A stretch of DNA of 36,897 nucleotides, from the NCBI GenBank assembly GCA_016929495.1, contig JAFGIS010000219.1:1-36897 (forward strand), in the 5' to 3' direction. This DNA comes from Polyangiaceae bacterium. Lineage in GTDB: Bacteria > Myxococcota_A > Polyangia > Polyangiales > Polyangiaceae. The position numbers and the translations under genes are program-made. The notes under the pieces were generated by a model. That model did no database searches, was not told where the DNA came from, and saw only the letters and a program-made list of their open reading frames with translations. Of the stretch, positions 1 to 8,505 are shown piece by piece; the first letter of the stretch is position 1; each line of letters starts with the position of its first letter.

Positions 1-900
1 ACGACCTTGGTCGACCTGAACCGCGCAGCGGAGCACGCTGCGACCATGGCCGCGAACGAAATCCGGTTCCGTGCCAAACTCGTCATGGATCTCGGGGCGA
101 TACCCAGAATCCTGGCCTCCGAAGGGAAACTGGCTCAGGTGTTCCTCAACCTGCTGGTCAACGCTGCACACGCTATCGAGGAAGGCTGCGTCGGACACAA
201 CCGCATCACGGTGCGTACGTGGGCGGCCGACGAGAGCGTTTTCGCCGAGGTAGGTGACACTGGCTGCGGGATTGCGCAGGAGCACCTCGACCGTGTCTTC
301 GAACCCTTCTTCACGACCAAGGGTGCAGGGCGGGGCACGGGACTCGGGCTTTCCATCACGCGCAGCATCGTCACGGAGTTCGGCGGCGACGTCCAGGTCG
401 AGAGCACGGTGGGTCACGGCGCTCGATTCCTGGTTCGTTTCCCGGTTGGCCACGCGCCGCCGCACGACGAGGAACAGACCGCCGCCGCCCGAGTCGAGGG
501 ACCAGCTGCTGCCGTCGCGCGCGGGCGGCTCCTCCTCGTGGACGACGAGGAAGGGATCCGCACGACGCTGACGCGCCTGTTGCGCCGAGACCACGACGTC
601 TTGACCGCCTCCTCCGGAATCGAGGCCCAGTCTCTGCTCCAGCGCGACCGGGACTTCGACGTGATTCTGTGCGATCTCATGATGCCCGAGATGTCAGGCA
701 TGGACTTGCACGCGTGGCTGGCCGAAACGGCTCCTTCGCTGGCTCGCCGGGTGGTGTTCATCACCGGCGGGGCATTCACCCCGCGCGCCTCGGAGTACCT
801 GGCTCAGGCGGGCAATCTGCGACTCGAAAAGCCGTTCGACGCAGCGCGGCTCCGGACGCTGGTGTCGCGGCTCGTCGCCGCCGCAAGGACTCGCTCGTAG
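1..900 (+). CDS. Hybrid sensor histidine kinase/response regulator, 5'-truncated by window edge
   Basis: The reading frame is open from the first base, so the N-terminal part (sensor domains and the phospho-accepting His region) lies outside the window. What remains is a histidine-kinase ATPase domain followed by a receiver domain. The ATPase shows an N box (FLNLLVNAAHAI, about nt 142-177), a G1 box (GDTGCGI, about nt 253-273) and a G2 box (GTGLGLSI, about nt 337-360). After a short linker the receiver begins with LLLVDDEEG (about nt 529-555), carries the likely phospho-acceptor Asp in CDLMMPEMSG (about nt 670-699) and the conserved Lys in LEKPFD (about nt 826-843). Family knowledge: such proteins autophosphorylate on His and pass phosphate to the Asp of a receiver. 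The signal and output partner are not visible. The in-frame TTG at nt 7 is not a likely real start because the fold begins upstream. Confidence 0.9.
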   Translation, partial: TTLVDLNRAAEHAATMAANEIRFRAKLVMDLGAIPRILASEGKLAQVFLNLLVNAAHAIEEGCVGHNRITVRTWAADESVFAEVGDTGCGIAQEHLDRVFEPFFTTKGAGRGTGLGLSITRSIVTEFGGDVQVESTVGHGARFLVRFPVGHAPPHDEEQTAAARVEGPAAAVARGRLLLVDDEEGIRTTLTRLLRRDHDVLTASSGIEAQSLLQRDRDFDVILCDLMMPEMSGMDLHAWLAETAPSLARRVVFITGGAFTPRASEYLAQAGNLRLEKPFDAARLRTLVSRLVAAARTRS

Positions 901-1142
901 GTGTCCGTCGCTGCAGTCCGGTAGTTGTGCCCCCCACGTCGACACCGTGGCAGCCCGACGGCCAGATGGGATACCGCGGATGCGCTCGATGCCTCGACGG
1001 ACCACGAAACCCTAGGGAGGCGAGGACTCTGGCGTGAACGATGCTTGGCTGGCTGAGATCTTTCACTTCGAGCCGTGATCTCGAAAAGCGCCCGTCAGGC
1101 GCCCGTTGGGAACCATTCGCACGAGACGTGGTCCGATAGAAT

Positions 1143-2696
1143 GTGTTCAAGCGCGTAGCCGTCGTATTCCGAAGCATGAGACCACGACGCCCTTCGGAAG
1201 ACGACTGGGAAGCGATCCAAGCCCGGCACCGCCGGATGTACGTGTACCGAACCCTGCTGGGGGCTCTTGCTCTTGTCGTGTCCGGGTGGCTCGTCCTGAC
1301 CAAAGGCGTTGTGCCTACACAGTCGGAGCTGGACGCCCGGGCTCTCCTGGCACCGAAGCCGCCCCAGCCCTTCCGGCCCGTCTATCCCATCGATCCTCGT
1401 ATCCTGTCCTCGATCGACATGGCCAGGGTTCACGGCCGACTCCTTCCAGCGTGGATCATCTCGCTGCAGCACAGCCCCTACAGTGTCGGATACTGGGAGG
1501 CTGAGAACGCGTTCAGCGCGCTTCGCGACGAGGCGGGCAAGGACCCGAACCTTGGTCTGCTACTGGACCGCCTCCACGAGAGGGTGATGGACAGCGTGTA
1601 CGATTTCCGCGGTGAGATCGGGTTGCTGATCAAGGGCTGGAACGAATACATGGCCCGAGCCGGCGTGCCGTTTCGCCTCGAGTACCATATGCAGAGGACG
1701 GCCCACGGACCAGAGATCCGCATGCGGAGCTATCGCGTGGTTGCCGATGTCCCGATTTCGGCGGAACACTCTCCCTACCACGTGCTCCTGCTGGCCCGAG
1801 AAGACCGGACCAATCTGGTCGAGGCGTTCTTTGGTCAGACCGCGACCGACCGCGACACCGCTCTGGTCATGACCGACCGCATCGCGGAGTATGCGATTGA
1901 CCGGCTCTGGCCTCTCTTCGACACGAAAGGCGAGCCTTCGGAGCCCGAACCGGCCCTGCTCGAGAAGGTTCGCGGAGAGGCCCGTCTGGCACTGGGCGAC
2001 TCGGTGATCGATCGACTGGCGCGCAACTTTTCCGTGCACCGCGCGCTGGAAACCGAGGTCGCAGAACTGGGGCACCGCCGCGGATGCGGCGGCAGCGTCG
2101 TCATCGAACGAGTCCCGTGGGATGGGCTGTCTGACCGGGCCCTGGCGATGGTAAACCGTGTCGCCCAGAAGAACGAGAAACGCGGTTGCCCGCGTCTGAC
2201 CGTGACCGACGCTGATCGACTGGGCGCCATTTCCCACGAGCTGCGTGGGAACGGCGCCTTGGAGCAGGCGCTGGGCAGACTGGCAGGTTGGCTGGTGAAA
2301 GCCGTAGCAGTGCACGAGGCACGCCATCTGGCAGATGAGAGATCCACCCCGGAGGGTGCTGCTGGGCCCTGTCGTGGCTGTCCGAAGTCGTTCGACTACA
2401 GGGTTCAATCGGAGATCTCGGCGTACTTGGCCTCGTTCGCAACCGAGGGACTCGGCTACGTGGCCCTGCTTCAGGCTTGCGGCGCGGATGCGCACAGCCA
2501 GGCGTCGCACTCTATCGCACTGGAGTTCTTGCTGCCAAGGCTCCTGGTCGACGGCTGCGGCGGTGCCATCCCAGACGATCTCTACGCTCGGGCCGCCGCG
2601 CTGCGTGCCCATCTGTTCGGACGGGATGGGTCGATCGAGCTGCCGCAGAGCTTCCCCGGATCCGTACCCGTTCCACGGGTGTGCGCCTCACACTGA
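1143..2696 (+). CDS. Membrane-anchored HEXXH (zincin-like) protein of unknown function
   Basis: This 517-residue protein has a cytoplasmic basic N-terminus and one hydrophobic segment at about residues 36-53 (LLGALALVVSGWLVL), so it is probably a signal-anchored protein with a large periplasmic part. Near the C-terminus it has HEARH at residues 391-395, a match to the zinc-protease motif HEXXH, followed 29 residues later by Glu424 in SEISAYLASF, the kind of spacing at which gluzincins place their third zinc ligand. A CxxC pair (Cys410, Cys413) lies between the two. I cannot assign a named peptidase family; calling it a protease is inference. The start is uncertain: GTG at 1143 gives the longest form and ATG at 1176 is an alternative; neither has a clear ribosome binding site. 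The gene converges on the kinase gene, with 79 nt between stops. Confidence 0.7.
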   Translation: MFKRVAVVFRSMRPRRPSEDDWEAIQARHRRMYVYRTLLGALALVVSGWLVLTKGVVPTQSELDARALLAPKPPQPFRPVYPIDPRILSSIDMARVHGRLLPAWIISLQHSPYSVGYWEAENAFSALRDEAGKDPNLGLLLDRLHERVMDSVYDFRGEIGLLIKGWNEYMARAGVPFRLEYHMQRTAHGPEIRMRSYRVVADVPISAEHSPYHVLLLAREDRTNLVEAFFGQTATDRDTALVMTDRIAEYAIDRLWPLFDTKGEPSEPEPALLEKVRGEARLALGDSVIDRLARNFSVHRALETEVAELGHRRGCGGSVVIERVPWDGLSDRALAMVNRVAQKNEKRGCPRLTVTDADRLGAISHELRGNGALEQALGRLAGWLVKAVAVHEARHLADERSTPEGAAGPCRGCPKSFDYRVQSEISAYLASFATEGLGYVALLQACGADAHSQASHSIALEFLLPRLLVDGCGGAIPDDLYARAAALRAHLFGRDGSIELPQSFPGSVPVPRVCASH

Positions 2697-2775
2697 GCCT
2701 GAACGCCCGCCCACGATTCTGCGGCTCCCCCGGGGCGGAAACCGGGTCGGTTGGCGCCGGTGGGGTCGCTGTGGG

Positions 2776-5337
2776 CTACATCCCGTAGTTGAGATCGCGG
2801 CTCTTGCTCGTGGCCTGGGCTTTCTTCGAAACAGGCGCGTTCTGAGCCGACGGTTTGCTTGGTCGGTACGAGGCCACTCCGCTCGAGGTGGCGTTGGACG
2901 TCGGCCGCTCAACCCAAGGGGGCGGCATCATCTCCTCGCCCTTTCCGTCCGAACCGTAGCGTACATCGGCGCATGCGGTGCGGATCCCTCCCTGGCAGGC
3001 TCTGTCCCAGAGCTTCGCGGACTTGTTTACGTTCTGCTTCACGCCCTGGCCCGTTTCGTAGAGGTTGCCCAGGCTCACGCAGGCGGTCCACACAGGGTCG
3101 ACAGGGCTCTGACAGGCCTTTTCGTAGAGCTCGGCCGCACGCGCTGCGCTCTTGGTCATGCCTCGCCCGCTGAAGTACGCGTCGCCGAGTACCGAGCAGC
3201 CGAGCATGACGTCGGCGTCGCAGCCCTTCTTGGCCAGCTCTGCGGCGCGCTCGGTGTCTCGGGCGATGCCCTGCCCCTTGGCGAGCATCGAGCCTAGCTC
3301 TGCACAGCCCCGCGCGTTGTCGGCGTCGCACGCTTTTTGCAGCAGCTCGACAGCGTCCTTGGTTTTCTTCGGCACGCCTTCACCGAGGCGATAGGCATGG
3401 CCGAGTCGAGCACAGCCTGCGGCCGCGCCGCCGTCGCACGCCTTCCTGAACAGCTCTGCGGCGCGACCGGCGTTCTTGGCGACACCGAGACCCATGGCGT
3501 TGAAGTAGCCGAGCGCCGCGCACGCGGCCGGCTGGTTGCCGTTGCACTGCTCTTGGAACAGACTGACGGCCCTGTCGAGTGCCGTCTTGGCGAGTGCCGG
3601 ATCCTTGCTCACCCCGTACAGACCGTGAGTACGCAGCTCACCGCTGGCCGCACAGGCCTCGGCAGAGCCATGCTGACAAGCCCTGTCGAGCTCTGCGAGT
3701 GCAGCCTTCCCGTCCGCCGCGACCCCAATCCCGTACAGCTTCGAGTACGCCAGGCCCGCGCAGCCATCGACGTTGCCCTTGTCGCAGGCCAGGCGGAACG
3801 CGGGCTGGGCCTCCTGGAGCAACGCACGATCCACAGGCTCACCGGGCAGCTGCCGCGCCGCATGGGACAGCCTCTCCGCTTCGAGCCGCTCTGCGTTCTC
3901 CTGGGCCGCGGCAGCTTCTCTGGCGGACTGGGCCTGCGCGGCCGTCCGTGCGGCTGCGGCTGCGGCCCGGGCCGCTGCGTCCTCAGCGCGCTGCCGATAC
4001 CAGGAAGTGCCCACCCCCGCCATGACCAAGACCACCATCAGCGAAGCGCCACCTGCTATCAACCGACGCCTCGGGCGCACCGTGGCACTGGTGGCAACGC
4101 TAGCCGTCGTCCCGCCGGTCGTGCTGGCCGCGCCGGACAAGGCTCCGGGACAGTACGAGGCAATGAGCGCCTCGGTCGCCGCTGGCAGGGCCCTTTCGGA
4201 CGAACCGGGAGCGGTGTCCCCTGGGCGCTTGGTGGTTTCGCTCCGCAGCGTCGCTGCCGCAGAGGGCGCCTTGTCTGTCTCGTTCGAAGGCACCATGGTC
4301 GCGACCTCGAAGCGCGTCTCGACAGTGCGCGGACCCGACAGCGACGTGGTTGGTCCCGCCGAAACGAGCACGCCCTGTGTTCGCGCCGTGTCCACGGATG
4401 CCGGCCCACCGAGCAACGTCACCAGAGCGCGCGCCGCCTCGTCGAACGTCGCGAAGCGCTCTCGCGCGTCGCGGGCAGCGCAGTGCGCGAACCACTCGTC
4501 GAACCCCTGGGGCAAGCTGATACCGATTTCCGCGGCCGGCGAGCTCGGACGCGGCGCGTCATCGAGCGCGATACGAACGGGCAACTCTGCCGAGGTTTGC
4601 ACGCCCCAGAATGTGCCGGGCTCGGCTCCGGTCAGCAGATCGTACGCGACGAGTCCGAGGGCCCAGATATCCGTAGCCGGGGACACCTGCCTGGCAATCG
4701 TGACGCCCTGACGCTCGGCCATGGTGCGATACGTGGGACCCAGCTGCTCGGGCGCTGCGTACGCCGGCGTACCCACCTGGGTCGCCGTGCGCGACGCGTC
4801 CTCCTCGAGCACGCGTGCGATGCCGAAATCGAGTACCTTGAGCAGCGGCGCACCCTTGCGATCTCGGGTCAAGAACAAGTTGCCGGGCTTGAGATCCCGG
4901 TGGATGACCTGGGCGTCGTGCGCGCTCTGCACCGCGTCGCCGAGCTGCTCGAACAGCACGCGACCGAGCTCCCACGGCAAAGGCCCTTCGCGCCGCCGCC
5001 GCTCCTCGAGCGTCTCCCCCTCCAGAAGCTCCATCACCAGGAACGGCAATCCCGCTTCGGTGTCGTGTCCTGCGTCCTGGACGCGCACGATGTTCGGGTG
5101 CTGTGCGAGACGCGCGCCCACGTGCGCTTCCTGCACGAAGAGATCCGCAACGCGCTGGCTGGTCACGAGCTGCGGGTGCAGGGTCTTGATCGCGCAGTTG
5201 GCCTGGGTATAGCGGTGCCGAGCCCGCCACACCTCCCCCATGGCCCCGCGGCCAATGGGACGGACCAGCTCGTAGCGGTCCACGTGCATCCCAACTTCCA
5301 GTATCTTCGCTCCTGCGCGTGAGTCAGATGCCGACAT
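2776..5337 (-). CDS. Hanks-type serine/threonine protein kinase with membrane segment and extracytoplasmic Sel1 repeats
   Basis: The 853-residue protein starts with a complete protein kinase domain: glycine loop GRGAMGEV (29-36), catalytic Lys51, helix-C Glu70, HRDLKPGN (146-153), DFG (170-172), APE (195-197) and the DIW segment near residue 223. All catalytic residues are present, so an active kinase is expected. A low-complexity linker follows, then one transmembrane segment (about 425-447), an Ala/Glu-rich likely coiled coil (about 448-500) and seven to eight Sel1-like repeats to about residue 800. The repeats carry regularly spaced Cys pairs (C-x6/7-C followed by xLG and GxGV), as in the disulfide-stabilised Hcp-type Sel1 proteins, which fits an oxidising periplasm. 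Inference: an extracytoplasmic protein-binding sensor controls a cytoplasmic kinase. The ATG at 5337 is preceded by a weak AGG; Met17 is an alternative. It lies downstream of the lipoprotein gene on the same strand, separated by 356 nt. Confidence 0.93.
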   Translation of the reverse strand: MSASDSRAGAKILEVGMHVDRYELVRPIGRGAMGEVWRARHRYTQANCAIKTLHPQLVTSQRVADLFVQEAHVGARLAQHPNIVRVQDAGHDTEAGLPFLVMELLEGETLEERRRREGPLPWELGRVLFEQLGDAVQSAHDAQVIHRDLKPGNLFLTRDRKGAPLLKVLDFGIARVLEEDASRTATQVGTPAYAAPEQLGPTYRTMAERQGVTIARQVSPATDIWALGLVAYDLLTGAEPGTFWGVQTSAELPVRIALDDAPRPSSPAAEIGISLPQGFDEWFAHCAARDARERFATFDEAARALVTLLGGPASVDTARTQGVLVSAGPTTSLSGPRTVETRFEVATMVPSNETDKAPSAAATLRSETTKRPGDTAPGSSERALPAATEALIASYCPGALSGAASTTGGTTASVATSATVRPRRRLIAGGASLMVVLVMAGVGTSWYRQRAEDAAARAAAAAARTAAQAQSAREAAAAQENAERLEAERLSHAARQLPGEPVDRALLQEAQPAFRLACDKGNVDGCAGLAYSKLYGIGVAADGKAALAELDRACQHGSAEACAASGELRTHGLYGVSKDPALAKTALDRAVSLFQEQCNGNQPAACAALGYFNAMGLGVAKNAGRAAELFRKACDGGAAAGCARLGHAYRLGEGVPKKTKDAVELLQKACDADNARGCAELGSMLAKGQGIARDTERAAELAKKGCDADVMLGCSVLGDAYFSGRGMTKSAARAAELYEKACQSPVDPVWTACVSLGNLYETGQGVKQNVNKSAKLWDRACQGGIRTACADVRYGSDGKGEEMMPPPWVERPTSNATSSGVASYRPSKPSAQNAPVSKKAQATSKSRDLNYGM

Positions 5338-5693
5338 CGATACCTGGGTGCCATTCGGGGTGGTGAAAGAGCATCGAGCCGGCTTTCGGTCCAGCGAAGC
5401 CCGCGGCCATGCTCAACCCGAGCACAGAGGAGTCCTACGCCGGGGGCCGACAAAGATCCCCTCCGCAAGCAAGTCCAATTCCAGCCGGGCTAGATCGGGA
5501 AGCGAGAGCCAGGGACCCGCGGCAGCGTGGATGCCCCCCTCGGGGCCTCGGGGCGAGGAGACTGCGCGGTCGCCATGGTGCGGCTCGGCCGCAGCATGGC
5601 GGGCCCGGGCCCTGACCTCCGATACGGACGACGTCAAGACGCTGGTGCCAAGTCTGCTGGGGTCGGCAAGATCCAGCCAACGCCTCGGCGCGC
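5338..5693 (+). other. Intergenic stretch without a supported gene
   Basis: Between the kinase gene and the upstream lipoprotein gene, both on the minus strand. Short open frames here exist on both strands but show no recognisable domain, start signal or credible composition. The region should contain the kinase promoter; I could not identify convincing promoter boxes or a terminator. Confidence 0.5.
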
Positions 5694-6647
5694 TCAGTCA
5701 CTCACGACCATCATGGAAGCCGTCACCGACGCGATGGCTCCGCCATCGGCGCCGTGGACGTTCCAGGTCAGGTCGAGGCGGCCCGGCTTCCTGGCTGCGT
5801 GCTGGAAGTAGATGAATCCCGAAACGCGGGCGCGAGGCAGCAATTCGCCTTCCGGGAGCCCGAGGCGCAGTATGTCCGCGGACGGGGCCTCTGGATGGTA
5901 GCCATAGTCCCAGGAGTAGACGTACGGACCGTAGTAGTGCGGGTACGGGCCCCACCAATACGGGTACGGGCCCCACCAGTACGGATACGGGCCGTAATAG
6001 TGTGGGTAGGGTCCGATGACGACGTGCCCATGGAGGCGTGGCTGGCCATAGAACGGCCGGTAGCGGTAGCCTCTGCCGTGGGGTCCGCCTCGGGGCCCAC
6101 CACCACGACGGCCGTAGCGGGCGAATCCCATCTGGGCGGCCCACCCGTGAACGGCACCGTCGGGTCGCCACGCATTCTCGTCCATCGTGGCACCGCTCGG
6201 AGCCGGGCTTCCCGTTGTTGGGACGGGCGGGGCGTCGTCTCCAGAAGGTGGAGCCGGAGGCGTCTTGGAGGGCGCTGGCTGTCTGGAGGCAGGTGCGGGT
6301 GCTCTCGGCCCGCTTGATGGGGACCTGGTGGGGACCTGCGGCTGGCCGGAGTACGGACTGACGGCCGCGTACCGGAACCCCGACTGGTCCGTCAGGGCGA
6401 AATCTTCATAGCGAATGCGCACGTCGTGCGAGGTCTGATTGACGATGCTGATCCAGATCGTCGTCAGGTACTCGGACAGATCGTCGGGATCGCCCTGCCA
6501 GCTCTCCGGGTACGCCGCCATCGAGACCCCGCCTGTCGAGCCCGCGGCAGCCCGCCCGCCCGCGGCAGGAACGATGACGTACGAGGGAGCGCAGCCCACC
6601 ATGACGGCAGCGAGCGCACTGACCGCGAGCGCGAACCGAACGACCAT
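5694..6647 (-). CDS. Lipoprotein with Pro-Tyr-Trp-Gly repeat, function unknown
   Basis: The 317-residue product begins with a lipoprotein signal peptide whose lipobox ends at Cys19 (AVMVGCAPS), so it should be exported and lipidated. An N-terminal region of about 80 residues contains a conserved-looking beta-rich segment (TIWISIVNQTSHDVRIRYED). This is followed by a Pro/Ser-rich linker, a Gly/Arg stretch, then a striking aromatic repeat built from GPYPYWWGPYP and PHYYGPY units, and a C-terminal segment ending in VTASMMVVSD. The start is fixed by a perfect AGGAGG 7 nt upstream of ATG 6647; a longer open frame up to 6896 lacks such support and would bury the signal peptide. Similar Tyr/Trp/Pro repeats occur in bacterial surface lipoproteins, but I recognise no named family and no enzymatic motif. 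It reads away from the flavoprotein gene. Confidence 0.8.
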   Translation of the reverse strand: MVVRFALAVSALAAVMVGCAPSYVIVPAAGGRAAAGSTGGVSMAAYPESWQGDPDDLSEYLTTIWISIVNQTSHDVRIRYEDFALTDQSGFRYAAVSPYSGQPQVPTRSPSSGPRAPAPASRQPAPSKTPPAPPSGDDAPPVPTTGSPAPSGATMDENAWRPDGAVHGWAAQMGFARYGRRGGGPRGGPHGRGYRYRPFYGQPRLHGHVVIGPYPHYYGPYPYWWGPYPYWWGPYPHYYGPYVYSWDYGYHPEAPSADILRLGLPEGELLPRARVSGFIYFQHAARKPGRLDLTWNVHGADGGAIASVTASMMVVSD

Positions 6648-6654
6648 TTCGAAG

Positions 6655-6660
6655 CCTCCT
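6655..6660 (-). promoter_or_regulatory. Strong ribosome binding site AGGAGG
   Basis: On the minus strand AGGAGG sits 7 nt before ATG 6647. It decides the start of the Pro-Tyr-Trp lipoprotein over the longer frame beginning at 6896. Confidence 0.8.
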
Positions 6661-6894
6661 GGTGCGTAGCTCACAGCAGCAGTGGTGATGCCCCCGAGGC
6701 TGCGAGTGAATGTCCGCTGGCGCTCGAGAAAACCTGGGGCCCAAAGCCCGCGATGAAGGCCGTCGTGATCGCGGGAGGCAGCGTGGCTGAAAACATCGCC
6801 TGCTCCGCGGGCAGCCAAGGCCCTGGCTTCATTCGAGCCCGTGGGCCGCAACCCTGGTAGGGTCACCGCGTAGGTGCCCCTGCCCCGAACCGTC

Positions 6895-8439
6895 ATGAAT
6901 CTGAACGCGCTCTATTCATTCCAGGCGATCGTCGGGCCAGACCATGTCATCACCGAAGGACCACTCACGTCTTCTCGTGTGCTCGCCGTGGTGAGGCCCA
7001 ATCGCACGACTGCCGTCGCGGCCTGCGTCCGGACAGCCCAGGCCGACGGACTACCTCTGTACCCGGTGAGCCGTGGACCGGACGATGGCTCGAAGTGGCC
7101 AACCGGGTCCCCGGGCGTTGTCCTCGATCTGGGGCTCATGAACCAAATCATCGCGCTCGACGAGCAGATGGGGGTATTGACCGTCCAGCCCGGCGTTACG
7201 TTCAAACAAGCATCTGCCTATCTACGCGAAAAGGGCTCGCGCTTCACGCTCGTCGGCATCGGAGCGGCAGCCGACGCGAGCTTGGTCGGCAGCGCGATAG
7301 AGCAGGATCTCGGCCTCGAGCATGTCAGCGACCTGGAGGTCGTCCTGGCTACGGGCGAGATCCTGCACACCGGACTTGGGCGATACACGAACGCTCGCGC
7401 CAAGTATCTCAGTCGAACGGGTGCCGGGCCGTTGCTCGACCATCTGCTCGTGCGCCACCATCTTGGAATCGTCACGCAGATGAGCATCTGGCTCGCGCCG
7501 GCTCCGAGCCACTTTCAGTCGTTCGTGTATGTGCTCAGGCGACCGGAGCAGCTCGGCCCGGTGATCGACGCGTTACGCGAGCTGCGACTGAAAGAGGTCA
7601 TTCGCTCCACCGCGACCCTTTCCAACGACTTCGACCTGCTCGGGTTGTTCGGCATCTATCCCTGGCAAGCGTACGCCGGTTCCACGGCGTTCATGCGTCG
7701 ACTGGCCCGGGCTGCACTGCGCAGACGGATCCCGTGGGATGCGCTGTGGGTCGGCGACGGCGCCCTCTTTTCGCACTGTAGAGCCCAAGCCCGCGTCGAG
7801 CGCGCGATGGTGCGCCGGGCTCTGGGCAGACACGTCAGTCGGCTGATGTTCTTCGACCGGAGGCGGGTGTCTTTCCTGGCTCTGGTGGAGCGTGTCCTGT
7901 CTTCCTTCTCGGCCCGGCGCCGGCCTACGCCGTTCGATGTCTGTTCCCGCTTGAGCCCCTATGTCGGCCAGCTACTGCCCCATCACACCCAGCGCGACAC
8001 AGCAGACCTGGACGCGCATCGCGACCGCTGCGAGAGCTATCGCCTTGCGCCCGTCCTCCCCTTTCGGAGCGAAGATGTCGGGCGCGCTCTGGCCCTCGCC
8101 GAAAAGACCGCCCACGAACTCGGCTACGAACCAGCCGTCTCGATCCAGATGTCCAACGCCCGCACTATCGAGATGATGGCTACCATCACTTACGACCGAG
8201 CCAGCGAGGGTGAGGAGGACCGGGCACGGGCCTGTCACGACGCGATCTTTCGCGAGCTCATCACCAGCGGCTACTACCCATCCCGGCCTCCAACCGAGGC
8301 GCAACGCCTGCTGCCCGACTCCGATGACGCGTTCACATCGGCGGTCGTCCGGATCAAAGCTGCTCTGGACCCCAGAGGTGTACTTCTACCGGACAGCGCA
8401 GGGGCCGCACAGACGGCCCCTGCCCGGGCGCCAGAATAG
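6895..8439 (+). CDS. FAD-binding oxidoreductase of the VAO/PCMH type
   Basis: The protein (514 residues from ATG 6895) has the order expected of vanillyl-alcohol-oxidase/p-cresol-methylhydroxylase flavoproteins: an N-terminal PCMH-type FAD-binding domain with LPLYPVSRGPDDGSKW, GVVLDLGLMNQI, the GVLTVQPGVTF strand and a VGIGAAADASLVGSAI segment, then a substrate/cap domain, and a C-terminal end (IKAALDPRGVLLPDSAG) like the IKxALDPxGIxxPG ending of this family. Members oxidise phenols, alcohols or similar compounds using FAD. The substrate cannot be read from sequence, and no cytochrome partner gene of the p-cresol methylhydroxylase kind lies beside it, so an oxidase or a dehydrogenase with a distant partner are both possible. 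GTG 6874 is an in-frame alternative start; neither has a good ribosome binding site. It is divergent from the lipoprotein gene and convergent with the esterase gene. Confidence 0.88.
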   Translation: MNLNALYSFQAIVGPDHVITEGPLTSSRVLAVVRPNRTTAVAACVRTAQADGLPLYPVSRGPDDGSKWPTGSPGVVLDLGLMNQIIALDEQMGVLTVQPGVTFKQASAYLREKGSRFTLVGIGAAADASLVGSAIEQDLGLEHVSDLEVVLATGEILHTGLGRYTNARAKYLSRTGAGPLLDHLLVRHHLGIVTQMSIWLAPAPSHFQSFVYVLRRPEQLGPVIDALRELRLKEVIRSTATLSNDFDLLGLFGIYPWQAYAGSTAFMRRLARAALRRRIPWDALWVGDGALFSHCRAQARVERAMVRRALGRHVSRLMFFDRRRVSFLALVERVLSSFSARRRPTPFDVCSRLSPYVGQLLPHHTQRDTADLDAHRDRCESYRLAPVLPFRSEDVGRALALAEKTAHELGYEPAVSIQMSNARTIEMMATITYDRASEGEEDRARACHDAIFRELITSGYYPSRPPTEAQRLLPDSDDAFTSAVVRIKAALDPRGVLLPDSAGAAQTAPARAPE

Positions 8440-8505
8440 ACGACACTCGGAACGTGGTTCTCTTCTGGCCCGTGGCCTCAGCGCCGGTCCCGTTCCAACT
8501 CGGGC

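Noticed and set aside
901..1142. Short open frames and a GCGCC/GGCGC hairpin at 1088-1102
   Set aside because: No start signal or domain, and a 5-bp stem is expected by chance in GC-rich DNA.
3337..5322. 661-codon plus-strand open frame
   Set aside because: Antisense to the kinase-Sel1 gene, which has a complete set of kinase motifs; the plus-strand product is Arg/Gly/Pro-rich with no domain.
6648..6896. N-terminal extension of the Pro-Tyr-Trp lipoprotein
   Set aside because: Would bury the signal peptide; AGGAGG marks the start at 6647.
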